Part shown: positions 9,672-18,611 of the stretch, one piece after another | Numbering within the stretch: position 1 is the first letter of the stretch | Layout of the letters: the number at the start of each line of letters is the position of its first letter | NCBI RefSeq assembly: GCF_030643825.1 | Contig: NZ_CP101717.1 | Location: forward strand, 2,294,001-2,358,000 | Direction of reading: 5' to 3' | DNA length: 64,000 bases | Source: Salinispirillum sp. LH 10-3-1 | Lineage (GTDB): Bacteria > Pseudomonadota > Gammaproteobacteria > Pseudomonadales > Natronospirillaceae | The notes under the pieces: model-generated | Databases searched by the model: none | Told to the model about the DNA's origin: nothing | Seen by the model: the letters and a program-made list of their open reading frames with translations, nothing else | Program-made: the position numbers and the translations under genes

Positions 9672-10518
9672 TTCGGTGCTGTCACCGGTTAGGGTAACCT
9701 CACCTGCCAAGCTCAATTTGATGTTACACATCACCGGCCGCCGTGCCGACGGCTACCATGAACTGCAAACGCTGTTTCAATTGCTCGACTACGGCGACAC
9801 CATGGTGTTCACCCCAATCGACAACACTTCCGACGTCCAACTCACTGACAACTCCGGATTGGTGCAGGAAGATAACTTGGTCTGGCGCGCCGCAGAATTG
9901 CTGCGCCCTAAGCGCAGGTCACCGGTTGGGCTCAGAATTCATCTGGAAAAAGTGCTTCCCATGGGGGGGGGCTTAGGTGGTGGTAGCTCCAATGCCGCCA
10001 CGACCCTTCTCATTGTGAACCATCTCTGGCAATGCGGCCTAAGTATCGACGCCCTGGCAGAGTTGGGCCGCGAGTTGGGTGCGGATGTGCCCGTGTTCGT
10101 ACGTGGCACTTCGGCATGGGCTGAAGGTGTGGGCGAGCAATTAACGGCGGTTGACCTACCTGAGGCCTGGTTTGTTGTTGCTCACCCCGACATTCATGTT
10201 TCTACGGCCGACATATTTAACAGTCGTAGTTTGACACGAAATAGCCAAAAAACGACAATACGCACCGCATTGGCAGGGGAAGGCCGAAATGACTGTGAGG
10301 CAACAGTTCGTGAACAGTATCCAGCGATCGCCAATATGCTGGATACCATGCACAAACTGGGGCCTGCAAGACTGACCGGAACCGGAGCTTGTGGTTTTAT
10401 TTCCTTCAACACTGAGGCGGAAGCACAAAACGCAGCGCAGCAATTGGCGCGTGACTATGCCGTATTTGTCGCCCAAGGGATCAATCGCTCGCCGGTTGCG
10501 TCTGTTATTGACGCCTAA
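9664..10518 (+). CDS. ispE: 4-diphosphocytidyl-2-C-methyl-D-erythritol kinase
   Basis: A 284-residue GHMP kinase of the MEP isoprenoid pathway that phosphorylates the 2-hydroxyl of CDP-methylerythritol. SPAKLNLMLHITGRRADGYHEL holds the catalytic Lys, and PMGGGLGGGSSNAA (99-112) is the ATP-binding glycine loop. The start is GTG at 9664, with GGGAGGTG just upstream. The ATP loop is encoded by a run of nine G (9963-9971), an unusual homopolymer inside an essential gene. Confidence 0.95.
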   Translation: MPNSVLSPVRVTSPAKLNLMLHITGRRADGYHELQTLFQLLDYGDTMVFTPIDNTSDVQLTDNSGLVQEDNLVWRAAELLRPKRRSPVGLRIHLEKVLPMGGGLGGGSSNAATTLLIVNHLWQCGLSIDALAELGRELGADVPVFVRGTSAWAEGVGEQLTAVDLPEAWFVVAHPDIHVSTADIFNSRSLTRNSQKTTIRTALAGEGRNDCEATVREQYPAIANMLDTMHKLGPARLTGTGACGFISFNTEAEAQNAAQQLARDYAVFVAQGINRSPVASVIDA

Positions 10519-10581
10519 CCCCGTTAAATGTGAGCTTTTCTTATGTCTAATGACCACTCGCAACCACTCGAGGACAGCAGC

Positions 10582-11520
10582 GTGTCAAACATGATGGTTT
10601 TCACGGGGACAGCCAACCCTGAATTGGCCGAACAGGTAACAAAACGTCTTGATATTCCCCTCGGCGCCGCTCGGGTTGATAAGTTCAGCGATGGTGAAGT
10701 CGCTATTGAGATCGATGAGAACGTGCGTGGTGCCGATGTATTTATCATTCAGCCCACCTGTGCCCCCACCAACAAAAACCTCATGGAATTGGTATTGTTG
10801 ATAGATGCTTTGCGTCGTTCCTCCGCTGGCCGTATTACAGCGGTTATGCCTTACTTCGGTTACGCTCGCCAGGACCGCCGCCCGCGTTCCAGCCGCGTAC
10901 CGATCAGCGCCAAAGTAGTCGCAGATATGCTGACGGTGGTGGGCTCCGATCGTGTCTTGACCGTTGACCTGCACGCCGACCAAATACAGGGTTTCTTCTC
11001 TATTCCAGTCGACAACATTTACGGCTCTCCTATTTTGCTCGACGACATCGTCAAGCAAAATTATGAGAACAAAGTTGTCGTCTCCCCAGACATCGGCGGT
11101 GTTGTGCGCGCTAGAGCCATAGCGAAGCAGTTGAATGCCGACTTGGCGATCATTGATAAGCGTCGTCCTAAGGCCAACCAGTCAGAAGTTATGAACATCA
11201 TTGGCGACGTAACCGACCGCACCTGCATCTTGGTGGATGACATGGTCGACACGGCGGGCACTCTGTGCATGGCTGCATCTGCTCTGAAGAAGTTCGGCGC
11301 TCGCGAAGTGGTGGCTTATGCCACTCACCCAGTCCTCTCTGGCCCGGCCATTGAACGCGTTGCCAGTGCAGACTTACAGTTGGTAGTTACAGACAGCATT
11401 CCGCTCTCGCCTGAGGCAAAACAATGTGGTAACATCCGCCAGCTTTCAATGGCGGGTATTCTGGCTGAGGCCATTCGCCGCATAAGCAACGAAGAATCCA
11501 TCAGCGCAATGTTCAGATAA
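10582..11520 (+). CDS. prs: Ribose-phosphate pyrophosphokinase
   Basis: A 312-residue PRPP synthase making 5-phosphoribosyl diphosphate from ribose-5-phosphate and ATP for nucleotides, histidine and [14 protein letters not shown] is the metal-binding region and [10 protein letters not shown] the PRPP-binding loop. I prefer the GTG at 10582 ([17 protein letters not shown]), because GAGGA lies seven bases before it and the N-terminus then matches Pseudomonas Prs. An ATG at 10543 would add 13 residues with no counterpart and has a weaker ribosome-binding site. The gene follows ispE on the same strand. Confidence 0.95.
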   Translation: MSNMMVFTGTANPELAEQVTKRLDIPLGAARVDKFSDGEVAIEIDENVRGADVFIIQPTCAPTNKNLMELVLLIDALRRSSAGRITAVMPYFGYARQDRRPRSSRVPISAKVVADMLTVVGSDRVLTVDLHADQIQGFFSIPVDNIYGSPILLDDIVKQNYENKVVVSPDIGGVVRARAIAKQLNADLAIIDKRRPKANQSEVMNIIGDVTDRTCILVDDMVDTAGTLCMAASALKKFGAREVVAYATHPVLSGPAIERVASADLQLVVTDSIPLSPEAKQCGNIRQLSMAGILAEAIRRISNEESISAMFR

Positions 11521-11538
11521 AGCACCCTTTGTGGTACT

Positions 11539-11660
11539 GCTGGAAGCCGCATACTCTGTAGCTTCCAGCCCATTGCGTTGATCGGGGCATAAGCCCCATA
11601 GCGACATTCTGTCGCTGCGACGGCTGTGATCATTGGTCGCGATGTTCACGGCTTTTTTTA
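11539..11660 (+). promoter_or_regulatory. Structured leader of rplY with terminator-like hairpin before the RBS
   Basis: Four hairpins lie between prs and rplY. The first pairs 11539-11547 with 11561-11569 (9 bp). The second pairs 11584-11588 with 11593-11597 (GGGGC/GCCCC). The third pairs 11600-11606 with 11610-11616 (AGCGACA/TGTCGCT). The fourth pairs GCTGTGA (11623-11629) with TCACGGC (11646-11652), continued inside by CATTG/CGATG around a GTCG loop, and is followed by seven T. The U-tract ends 19 bases before the rplY ATG, leaving no room for a promoter between. GCGAC at 11617-11621 can instead pair with GTCGC at 11611-11615 or 11636-11640, giving alternative folds. An attenuator or an L25-responsive leader is inferred; a plain prs terminator with an upstream rplY promoter is the alternative. 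Confidence 0.6.
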
Positions 11661-11678
11661 TTAAACGGAGTAATTAAA

Positions 11679-12305
11679 ATGTCTCAAGTATACAACCTGG
11701 CTGCTGAAGAGCGCACAGATTTAGGCAAAGGTGCGAGCCGCCGCCTGCGTCGTGAAGGCAAGATCCCAGCAGTCATGTACGGCGGTACCAAAGCACAGAA
11801 GCCTGTAAGCTTGTCTTTCAGCGCCTCTACAATCGCTAAGGCCACACAGAACGAAGGTTTCTTCTCCCACGTTCTGACCTTAGAAATCGGTGGCAAAGAG
11901 CAACAAGTGGTTCTGATGGACATGCAACGTCACCCTGCGCGTGGCGACGTTATGCACATGGACTTCGAGCGTGTGACTAAGACAACCAAGGTTCACAAGC
12001 GCGTACCTTTGCACTTCATCAATGAAGACAAGTGCGTAGGCGTTAAAGCCGGCGGCTTGTTGCTGCACAGTGTGAACGATGTAGAAATCACCTGTAAAGC
12101 GTCTGACCTGCCTGAGTTCATCGAAATCGATGTTTCCAAGTTGGAAGTCGGTGGTGTAGTTCACCTGTCAGACATTACTGTTCCTAAAGGCGTAACTTTA
12201 GTCGAGTTGGCTAAAGGCCCTGAACACGACGCACCTGTAGTGAGTGTCTTGGGCGCTAAAGGTGGCTCTGCCGCTGAAGAAAGTGACGAGGAAGCTGAAG
12301 CCTAA
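11679..12305 (+). CDS. rplY: 50S ribosomal protein L25 (TL5/Ctc long form)
   Basis: A 208-residue L25/Ctc protein that binds 5S rRNA in the large subunit. The N-terminal 5S-binding domain (about 1-95) carries RTDLGKGASRRLRREGKIPAVMYGG, and the C-terminal TL5-type domain (100-190) is followed by an acidic tail, EESDEEAEA. E. coli has only the N-terminal domain (about 94 residues); the long form is usual in Pseudomonas relatives. GGAG precedes the ATG. The structured leader described at 11539-11660 probably controls it. Confidence 0.95.
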   Translation: MSQVYNLAAEERTDLGKGASRRLRREGKIPAVMYGGTKAQKPVSLSFSASTIAKATQNEGFFSHVLTLEIGGKEQQVVLMDMQRHPARGDVMHMDFERVTKTTKVHKRVPLHFINEDKCVGVKAGGLLLHSVNDVEITCKASDLPEFIEIDVSKLEVGGVVHLSDITVPKGVTLVELAKGPEHDAPVVSVLGAKGGSAAEESDEEAEA

Positions 12306-12320
12306 TCGTGCTTCACTTGA

Positions 12321-12347
12321 AAAAGGGGCTTCTGAGCCCCTTTTTTT
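12321..12347 (+). terminator. Intrinsic terminator after rplY
   Basis: GGGGCT (12325-12330) pairs with AGCCCC (12335-12340) around a TCTG loop, flanked by AAAA and followed by seven T. Confidence 0.9.
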
Positions 12348-12377
12348 ATGGCAGACTAGGAAAAAAGAGAGACCTGA

Positions 12378-12974
12378 ATGAGCCACAGTGATCGCATCAG
12401 CCTGATTGTCGGCTTGGGTAATCCGGGTGCGCAATACGACCGCACTCGCCACAATGCCGGCTTCGATTTTGTCGACCGACTCGCCAGTCTTTGGCGCGGC
12501 CAGTGGAAAGCGGATAAGAAATACGCCGGAGAGCTGTGCCAAGTTACGTTGGGCGAGCAGCCACTATGGCTTCTGAAGCCGATGACATTTATGAATCGCA
12601 GCGGTCAAGCAGTGGCAGCTCTGGCGAACTTCTATAAACTGCAGCCAGAGCAAATACTGGTCGCGCATGATGAGCTGGACCTGCCTGCAGGCGTAGCACG
12701 TTTAAAGAAAGGCGGTGGTCATGGTGGCCACAATGGCCTGCGCGACATCATTGCTCAACTAGGCAATAACAAAGATTTTTACCGGCTACGCATCGGAATC
12801 GGTCATCCAGGTGATGCGCGCGATGTGGTCAACTACGTATTAGCGAAAGCCGCCCCGACAGAACAAAACAACATCGATGATGCCATTGCCGCTGCTGCCA
12901 GCGAAATGCCGACGGTGTGCACGGGCGAATGGGCGAAGGCAATGAATTCCTTACACAGCTTCAAAGCTGGGTAA
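12378..12974 (+). CDS. pth: Peptidyl-tRNA hydrolase
   Basis: A 198-residue enzyme that cleaves peptidyl-tRNA released by ribosome drop-off and so recycles t[23 protein letters not shown] holds the conserved N15 and catalytic H25; MNRSGQAV and HDELDLPAG follow, the latter with the catalytic aspartate, and [13 protein letters not shown] is the substrate loop. It lies directly before ychF with a 21-base gap, the usual gammaproteobacterial order. Confidence 0.97.
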   Translation: MSHSDRISLIVGLGNPGAQYDRTRHNAGFDFVDRLASLWRGQWKADKKYAGELCQVTLGEQPLWLLKPMTFMNRSGQAVAALANFYKLQPEQILVAHDELDLPAGVARLKKGGGHGGHNGLRDIIAQLGNNKDFYRLRIGIGHPGDARDVVNYVLAKAAPTEQNNIDDAIAAAASEMPTVCTGEWAKAMNSLHSFKAG

Positions 12975-12995
12975 TTGACTATTTAAGAGGTTAGT

Positions 12996-14090
12996 ATGGG
13001 TTTTAAATGTGGCATCGTCGGCTTACCCAATGTCGGCAAATCAACTCTGTTCAATGCACTCACGAAAGCGGGTATCGATGCGGAAAACTTCCCGTTTTGT
13101 ACCATTGAACCAAACACTGGCGTAGTGCCTGTACCCGATCCACGCCAAGATAATCTGGCGGCGATCGTTAAGCCAGAACGTATCATTCCTACGACGATGG
13201 AGTTTGTAGACATTGCAGGCTTGGTCGCTGGCGCTTCTAAAGGCGAAGGCCTGGGTAACCAATTCCTTGCCAACATTCGTGAAACAGACGCCATCGCGCA
13301 TGTGGTTCGCTGCTTTGACAATGACAACGTCATTCACGTTGCCAATAAGGTCGACCCAGCGTCTGACATCGAAGTCATCAACACCGAGCTCGCTTTAGCC
13401 GACCTAGACAGCGTTGAAAAACAGGTGATGAAGCTGCAGAAGAAAGCCAAAGGCCAGGACAAAGAAGCTATCCGCCAACTGGAAGTACTGCAACGCGTTT
13501 TACCGCACCTGAACGAAGCCAAACCATTGCGCTCTTTCCCGCTCGACGCCGAGGAGCGCGAAATGCTGAATACGCAGTTTCATTTGTTGACGCTGAAGCC
13601 CACTATGTACATTGCCAACGTCGATGAAGATGGCTTTGAAAATAACCCTCTGTTAGACCGCGTCAAAGCTATTGCCGCAGAAGAAGGTGCCCAAGTGGTC
13701 GCCATCTGCAACAAGCTGGAAGCCGAAATCGCCGAGCTTGAAGACGATGAACGTGATGAGTTTCTCGCCGATATGGGCATGGACGAACCAGGGCTGAACA
13801 AGGTGATTCGTGCCGGTTATGAATTACTTGGTCTGCATACGTATTTTACTGCAGGCGTAAAAGAAGTCCGTGCTTGGACCGTACGCATTGGTGCGACCGC
13901 ACCACAAGCAGCAGGTGTTATTCATACCGATTTCGAGAAAGGCTTTATCCGAGCTGAAACCATCGCTTATGATGACTTCATCCAGTACAAAGGCGAACAA
14001 GGTGCAAAAGAAGCCGGAAAAATGCGCCTAGAGGGTAAGGAATACATCGTTAAAGACGGCGACGTAATGCACTTCCGGTTTAACGTCTAA
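12996..14090 (+). CDS. ychF: Redox-regulated ATPase YchF (OLA1 family)
   Basis: A 364-residue Obg-like P-loop ATPase that binds ribosomes and affects translation and oxidative-stress responses. The N-terminal P-loop GLPNVGKST, the DIAGLV G3 motif and the family-specific NVDE/CNKLEAE region (an altered NKxD that favours ATP) are present, followed by the C-terminal TGS domain (about 278-362). The length is the usual 363-364. It is the last gene of the block; an inverted repeat follows. Confidence 0.96.
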   Translation: MGFKCGIVGLPNVGKSTLFNALTKAGIDAENFPFCTIEPNTGVVPVPDPRQDNLAAIVKPERIIPTTMEFVDIAGLVAGASKGEGLGNQFLANIRETDAIAHVVRCFDNDNVIHVANKVDPASDIEVINTELALADLDSVEKQVMKLQKKAKGQDKEAIRQLEVLQRVLPHLNEAKPLRSFPLDAEEREMLNTQFHLLTLKPTMYIANVDEDGFENNPLLDRVKAIAAEEGAQVVAICNKLEAEIAELEDDERDEFLADMGMDEPGLNKVIRAGYELLGLHTYFTAGVKEVRAWTVRIGATAPQAAGVIHTDFEKGFIRAETIAYDDFIQYKGEQGAKEAGKMRLEGKEYIVKDGDVMHFRFNV

Positions 14091-14110
14091 TTAACCAGCT
14101 GCTGGCCGAG

Positions 14111-14143
14111 GAGCCCGGTTATGACGTCGTCGTAACCGGGCTC
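14111..14143. terminator. Perfect inverted repeat between convergent ychF and thiQ
   Basis: GAGCCCGGTTA (14111-14121) and TAACCGGGCTC (14133-14143) form a perfect 11-bp stem with an 11-base loop. It overlaps the thiQ stop codon (14119-14121, minus strand). Neither side has a U-tract, so it may act by blocking read-through or stabilising 3' ends rather than as a classic intrinsic terminator. Confidence 0.5.
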
Positions 14144-14766
14144 TGCAATTGCAACACATCATCCGCCCAACGCTCGGCATCCGCTGCCATATGGGTTACA
14201 AACACCAAAACCTTCTGAGTTGCCTTAATGTGCTGTCTCACCCACTCGCCCGCACGCAAGCGGCTTTCTTCATCCAAAGCACTGTAGGGCTCATCCAGTA
14301 GGATCAACGGCTGCTCACGCAACACGGTACGAATCAGAGCTATACGCTGACGCTGACCACCCGACAACTCCCCTGGAGCACGTGTTAACAAGTCTGCGAC
14401 CCCTAACTGTCGACAGGCATCCATGACCCGCCCCCACTGGATGGCGTCTGGCCGACCTTGGCGAAAGCCTAGGCGAATGTTCTGCGCCACGCTGAGATGC
14501 TCAAATAGGTTGTGCTGCTGAAAAAGAGTGGAGGCTGGCCGCTGTTCGGCCGATAGAGTGCTGATCAGAGTACCATCCAATAGCACCTCGCCGGCCTGAG
14601 CGCTTACAAATCCACTCAGACACTCCAGCAGTGACGTCTTGCCTACGCCGCTGGGGCCCATTAATGCCAGTGCATCCCCCCGCTTAACAGCAAAATCGTA
14701 ATGCCAACGCTGCTGACCACGCTGTAGCTCCAAGCCTTTAACTTCTAAGCCATTATTCTCGAGCAT
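14119..14766 (-). CDS. thiQ: Thiamine ABC transporter ATP-binding protein
   Basis: A 215-residue ABC ATPase that powers thiamine and TPP import with ThiP and ThiB. Walker A GPSGVGKTS is at 37-45, the Q-loop is FQQHNLFEHLSV, the signature is LSGGQRQR, Walker B is LILLDEPYSALD and the switch His is in VTHMAADAERWAD. The size matches ThiQ, one of the shorter importer ATPases. It overlaps thiP by 14 bases, with GAGG before the ATG. The TPP riboswitch upstream of thiB supports the substrate. Confidence 0.93.
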   Translation of the reverse strand: MLENNGLEVKGLELQRGQQRWHYDFAVKRGDALALMGPSGVGKTSLLECLSGFVSAQAGEVLLDGTLISTLSAEQRPASTLFQQHNLFEHLSVAQNIRLGFRQGRPDAIQWGRVMDACRQLGVADLLTRAPGELSGGQRQRIALIRTVLREQPLILLDEPYSALDEESRLRAGEWVRQHIKATQKVLVFVTHMAADAERWADDVLQLQSPVTTTS

Positions 14767-16378
14767 AACGCCTCTGTTTTTCTAAAAAGGTTAACGCAAC
14801 AAACGACAAAGCCAGTAACAACAGGGACGCCAAGGCCGCCTCAGCCAAGCGATAAGAGCCCGACAAGGCATAAATCAGCCATGGTAGGGTACGCCACTGA
14901 TCTGCACCAAATATACCGAACACCGCAAAATCGCCTAAGGCCAAGACGAAGCTGATCGCCAATGCACGTTGCAAAGCCGGCCACAAGAATGGCAGTACAA
15001 CACGCCCCCACAGTGCCCAACCGCACAACCCCAGGTCCGCTGATAAACGACGATAGTTAGCGTCGTAGTCAAACATACCCGGTTTCAGTTGACTGAAGAC
15101 AAAAGGCAGCGCAATCATGGCATTCAACACCACTATGGCCACCCACCCCCATTGCCGCCAATTAATGATCGGCATAAAAAAGATATACAACCCAACCGAC
15201 AGCACCATGCCCGGAATAACCAGATGATGCAGCGCTGCTGATTCCACCAGACGGCGGCGCCATTTACCCACTTGATGCCGCCACACGGCCAGCATTCCCA
15301 ATGCCAAACACACGGCCAACAAGGCGGATCCGCCAGCAAAAGCCAACGAGTAAGCCATGCCCCGCGACAAGTCCACCCAAGGTAAAGCACTCAACTGCGC
15401 GCGCAGCGCTACCGGGATCAACGCTGCAATAGGCGCGAGAAGGAAACAACAACAAAGCATATAGGCGACACGACCTAGCCACCTTTGTACTCCGCGGTAA
15501 GCCGGTAGCCAACCGGCAGTATTTGATGCTGGTGCCAACCATGTTAAACGCCCTAGTCGACTGAACACTGCGAACAGGCCGCCTGCCACTATCAATTGAG
15601 TCGCCGCCAACATCAGGGCTTCGGAAGGATTGAAGTTGTATTTCAAGGCTTGATAGATAGCAACCTCGATGGTTGTTCCGCGAGGGCCACCACCTAGCGC
15701 CAAGACCACGGCGAAGCTGTTAAAACAGAGCAGGAAGATAAAACCAAACGTAGCAGGCAACACGCCGCGCAGAGCTGGCCACTCTACTAGCTTAAATCGC
15801 TGCCAAGCCGTTAAATTGAACTGCACCGCCACCTTCCACGCTGTGTCCGGTATTGCTTGCCATTGGAAGCTGAACACCCGCACAGCAAAGGGGAGGTTTA
15901 AGAACACATGGGCCAACAAAATACCGGACAATCCATACAGGTTCCAAGCACTACCCAACCAAGGCGTCAGCAGCCCAGAGCGCCCAAACAGCACAACCAT
16001 GCCGGTGATCAGCACCAAGCTGGGCATCACAAAGCATAGCAGGCACCAGCGCAAAAACCACTGGCGCCCAGGAAGGCTTGAATCCAATGCGAATGCTCGC
16101 GCTACCGGTATCGCGAAGGCTACAGACAACCCGGCACTCAGTAATGCTTGCCACAACGAAAAGCGTACAACACGCCAAAACCATTGATCATTCAATACCG
16201 ACCAATCGGCACCCGTATCGCGCCAGCCAAACAGTGCGAGCAACGCCAGTACACTCACACCCAAAGTCAACCCAAGTGCTAAGGCACCAGGCACACAGAG
16301 CATCCAGTTGCGCGGCCGAAACCGCTCGACCGAGTTAGACTTTGCTATGGTAGTGTAGGCTGGCGCAATATGGGTCAC
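14753..16378 (-). CDS. thiP: Thiamine ABC transporter permease
   Basis: A 541-residue inner-membrane permease with two fused binding-protein-dependent transport domains, each with about six helices, as is typical of ThiP. EAA-type loops are visible in both halves (WPALRGVLPATFGFIFL and LPFLWPALQRALAISF). The GTG start at 16378 overlaps the thiB stop by four bases. Confidence 0.93.
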   Translation of the reverse strand: MTHIAPAYTTIAKSNSVERFRPRNWMLCVPGALALGLTLGVSVLALLALFGWRDTGADWSVLNDQWFWRVVRFSLWQALLSAGLSVAFAIPVARAFALDSSLPGRQWFLRWCLLCFVMPSLVLITGMVVLFGRSGLLTPWLGSAWNLYGLSGILLAHVFLNLPFAVRVFSFQWQAIPDTAWKVAVQFNLTAWQRFKLVEWPALRGVLPATFGFIFLLCFNSFAVVLALGGGPRGTTIEVAIYQALKYNFNPSEALMLAATQLIVAGGLFAVFSRLGRLTWLAPASNTAGWLPAYRGVQRWLGRVAYMLCCCFLLAPIAALIPVALRAQLSALPWVDLSRGMAYSLAFAGGSALLAVCLALGMLAVWRHQVGKWRRRLVESAALHHLVIPGMVLSVGLYIFFMPIINWRQWGWVAIVVLNAMIALPFVFSQLKPGMFDYDANYRRLSADLGLCGWALWGRVVLPFLWPALQRALAISFVLALGDFAVFGIFGADQWRTLPWLIYALSGSYRLAEAALASLLLLALSFVALTFLEKQRRYARE

Positions 16379-17370
16379 TGACTAACGGCGTTGCGCCACT
16401 CCCGAATCCACTTTTGTCGATTGCTATAGACTTCTTCGGCGGTAAACCCAATCCGCTCTGGCTGGGCCAACTCAGAGAAAACCTCAGGCAAATCTACATC
16501 AGTACGCACCGGCAACATCCAGTTGGTCACCGGAATGATCTCCTGCGCTTCTTTGCTCAGCAAAAAGGTCAGAAACTGTTCAGCCAGTTCCGGTTGTTGA
16601 GTGTGTGCAGAAATGGCACCTACTTCAATCTGCGCAACATGCCCTTCACTAAAGGCCAGCGCCTTATAGCGATCTGTAGATTCCGCGACCACATGGTAGG
16701 CGGGAGACGTGGTGTAACTCAACACGTAATCCGCCTCTCCCTCTAGGAACATACCGTAGGCCGCCGACCATCCGGAAGTCACGGTCACTGTTCGCTCAGC
16801 CAAAGCACCCCAGGCGTCACCGACGTCATCGCCATAAACGGCATTCATCCAAAGCATCAGGCCCTGACCAACGGTACTGGTGCGCGGATCCTGATAAACG
16901 ATTGTCACGTTGCTGCGCAACAAGTCGTCTAAGGAGGTCACCGGCTTAGAGTTGGTTTCCGAGTCATAAACAAAGGCAAAATAACCGTAGTCGAAGGGTA
17001 CAAAGGTATCATCAGACCAAGCCAGATCGGCGGCCATAGGATAATCCCCCCAATTAATGCTGTGTGGCTGAACGACGCCCAGCGCGCGCGCTTCAGCTAT
17101 TAAGGCGTCATCAATACCCAAGATGACATCGGCTTGGGTATTAGCCCCCTCTAGGCGGACTCGATTCAACAAGCTGACACCGTCATCACTGCTGACAAAA
17201 GTCAGAGTGCAATCACATTGCGCTTCAAATGCAGCCTTGATTTGTGGGCCTGGACCCCAGCTGCTGGTGAATGAGCTGTAGGTATAGACGGTCAGTTCTG
17301 ACGCTACCGATGGCAGAGCGAAGGCCGCGGACGCTAGCAGCATGGACAGAGGTTTTGCGTGGAATTTCAT
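16375..17370 (-). CDS. thiB: Thiamine-binding periplasmic protein
   Basis: A 331-residue solute-binding protein that delivers thiamine, thiamine phosphate and TPP to ThiPQ. A Sec signal peptide (1-22) ends in SVAS before ELTVYTYSSF, the conserved mature N-terminus of ThiB/TbpA. I chose the ATG at 17370, with GGGAG six bases upstream; a start at 17439 would put residues before a proper signal peptide. The TPP riboswitch lies about 75 bases upstream. Confidence 0.94.
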   Translation of the reverse strand: MKFHAKPLSMLLASAAFALPSVASELTVYTYSSFTSSWGPGPQIKAAFEAQCDCTLTFVSSDDGVSLLNRVRLEGANTQADVILGIDDALIAEARALGVVQPHSINWGDYPMAADLAWSDDTFVPFDYGYFAFVYDSETNSKPVTSLDDLLRSNVTIVYQDPRTSTVGQGLMLWMNAVYGDDVGDAWGALAERTVTVTSGWSAAYGMFLEGEADYVLSYTTSPAYHVVAESTDRYKALAFSEGHVAQIEVGAISAHTQQPELAEQFLTFLLSKEAQEIIPVTNWMLPVRTDVDLPEVFSELAQPERIGFTAEEVYSNRQKWIREWRNAVSQ

Positions 17371-17442
17371 GTAGACTCCCGGTTCGAATAAAACAGCGAC
17401 CGGCGAGGAAGGCATTAGCCAGCAAAGAGTGCAGACCAAAAT

Positions 17443-17526
17443 CCCATTCCCTACGCCAGAGTTAACTGGATCAGGTTCAGCGGGTAAACTCTCAGCCTAT
17501 GTCAGTAACGACGAAGCACCCCGATG
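17443..17526 (-). ncRNA. TPP riboswitch (THI element) of thiBPQ
   Basis: On the minus strand the region reads GGGGTGC, then CTGAGA, ACCCGCTGAACCTGATCCAG and GGCGTAGGGAA, the near-invariant core of the TPP riboswitch in the right order and spacing. It precedes thiB and should reduce thiBPQ expression when TPP is abundant. I see no clear terminator between it and thiB, so control of translation initiation is more likely, but that is inference. Confidence 0.95.
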
Positions 17527-17546
17527 AGACGAGCGGAAGTATAACA

Positions 17547-18320
17547 ATGACACCGGTAATGCACCATGACGATGTAGCCTTGAATGAAGCAGTTTTCGAG
17601 CTTGTCAGCGACATTCAAGCGGTCTCCTTTCTGGACAAAGGTACCGGACACGCTCATTGGCGTATTCAAACCCCAACTCAAACTCTGCTCTGGCGTCAAA
17701 GCCTAACGACTTTGGGCGCTCCGGGTTCTCGCCCTGACCGGGAATTGCAAGTATTAGAAGCCATTGCGGGCCAACCTTGGGCGCCTCGGCTGATTGCCAA
17801 TGTGCCGAACGCAGGTATGCTTCTGCCCTTCTATGACGGTGTTCACCCGACGCCTAAAACGTTAATTTCTGCGCCGACCCGTAGCGCACTGCTTGGCCAT
17901 GTATCGTCGCTATGGGAGATGCCGTGCCACATCGAGCCTTACGACTACGAGGCGCTCGTCCATAGCTACCTTACTCGTACGCCGGAACCGGCGCGCTGGC
18001 AACCGTTGGCAGATCGCTTGATAGAACAAGCGCAATGGCCAACAGATACCTTTCGCCTTACGCACCATGACCTGCATGCGGACAATCTGCTTTTATATAA
18101 AGATCGCTGGATGATTCTCGACTGGGAATACGCTGGGCTGGCTAACCCGTGGGTAGACGCGGTGATGTTAGACAGGATGATGACGTTGTCAGCGGTAGAG
18201 AAGGATCAGTTAGAAGCCGTATTGCCAGATATCGGCATGGAACATCCGTGGCAAGGGATGCATGAGTGGTTGGATGGTTTAGATGAGCTTTGGCATGCTG
18301 CCTGGATGAACAAAGAATAA
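17547..18320 (+). CDS. thiK: Thiamine kinase-like phosphotransferase
   Basis: A 257-residue aminoglycoside phosphotransferase/choline-kinase-fold protein. The catalytic loop HHDLHADN is at 173-180 and the metal-binding LDWEYAG at 191-197, as in ThiK, which phosphorylates salvaged thiamine. The start ATG at 17547 has GGAAG seven bases upstream; an in-frame ATG at 17499 lies inside the antisense of the TPP riboswitch and adds unconserved residues. Its divergent position next to thiBPQ supports thiamine salvage: import, then phosphorylation. Choline or another small alcohol cannot be excluded. Confidence 0.75.
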   Translation: MTPVMHHDDVALNEAVFELVSDIQAVSFLDKGTGHAHWRIQTPTQTLLWRQSLTTLGAPGSRPDRELQVLEAIAGQPWAPRLIANVPNAGMLLPFYDGVHPTPKTLISAPTRSALLGHVSSLWEMPCHIEPYDYEALVHSYLTRTPEPARWQPLADRLIEQAQWPTDTFRLTHHDLHADNLLLYKDRWMILDWEYAGLANPWVDAVMLDRMMTLSAVEKDQLEAVLPDIGMEHPWQGMHEWLDGLDELWHAAWMNKE

Positions 18321-18380
18321 GAGGTTTGCAGTGGTATTAATGGCGGGTGTAAACACACCGCCCTACGGGTGGAACCCCAA

Positions 18381-18417
18381 AACCAAAAAACCCGGCACTA
18401 GGCCGGGTTTTTTGGTT
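18381..18417. terminator. Bidirectional terminator between thiK and the rRNA operon
   Basis: A perfect 16-bp stem (18381-18396 with 18402-18417) has a GC core CCCGGC/GCCGGG flanked by A6 and T6 runs on both sides, giving a U-tract on either strand. It ends the minus-strand rRNA operon and probably thiK. Confidence 0.92.
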
Positions 18418-18427
18418 CTATTTAAGA

Positions 18428-18543
18428 GCTTGACGATGACCTACTCTCACATGGGGAGACCCCACACTACCATCGGCGATACCTCGTTTCACTGCTGAGT
18501 TCGGGATGGGATCAGGTGGTTCCAAGGCTCTATGATCGTCAAG
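18428..18543 (-). rRNA. rrf: 5S ribosomal RNA
   Basis: On the minus strand it starts CTTGACGATCATAGAG and ends ...GTCATCGTCAAG; the ends pair. The conserved internal parts CCACCTGATCCCATCCCGAA and GTAGTGTGGGG are present. The length is about 116 bases. It is the last gene of the operon, just before the terminator. Confidence 0.95.
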
Positions 18544-18611
18544 CAAACTGGTCGAGTGGTGCCGGTGCGTCGTTACGCTACCCACACGCTCTCTGTTCGT
18601 TTGCCGTCACC

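Noticed and set aside
9963-9971. Phase-variable switch in ispE
   Set aside because: ispE is essential in the MEP pathway, so on/off switching is implausible; the run is kept only as a curiosity.
10543-10581. Longer prs start at the ATG 10543
   Set aside because: The 13 extra residues are unlike any Prs N-terminus, and the GTG at 10582 has a better ribosome-binding site.
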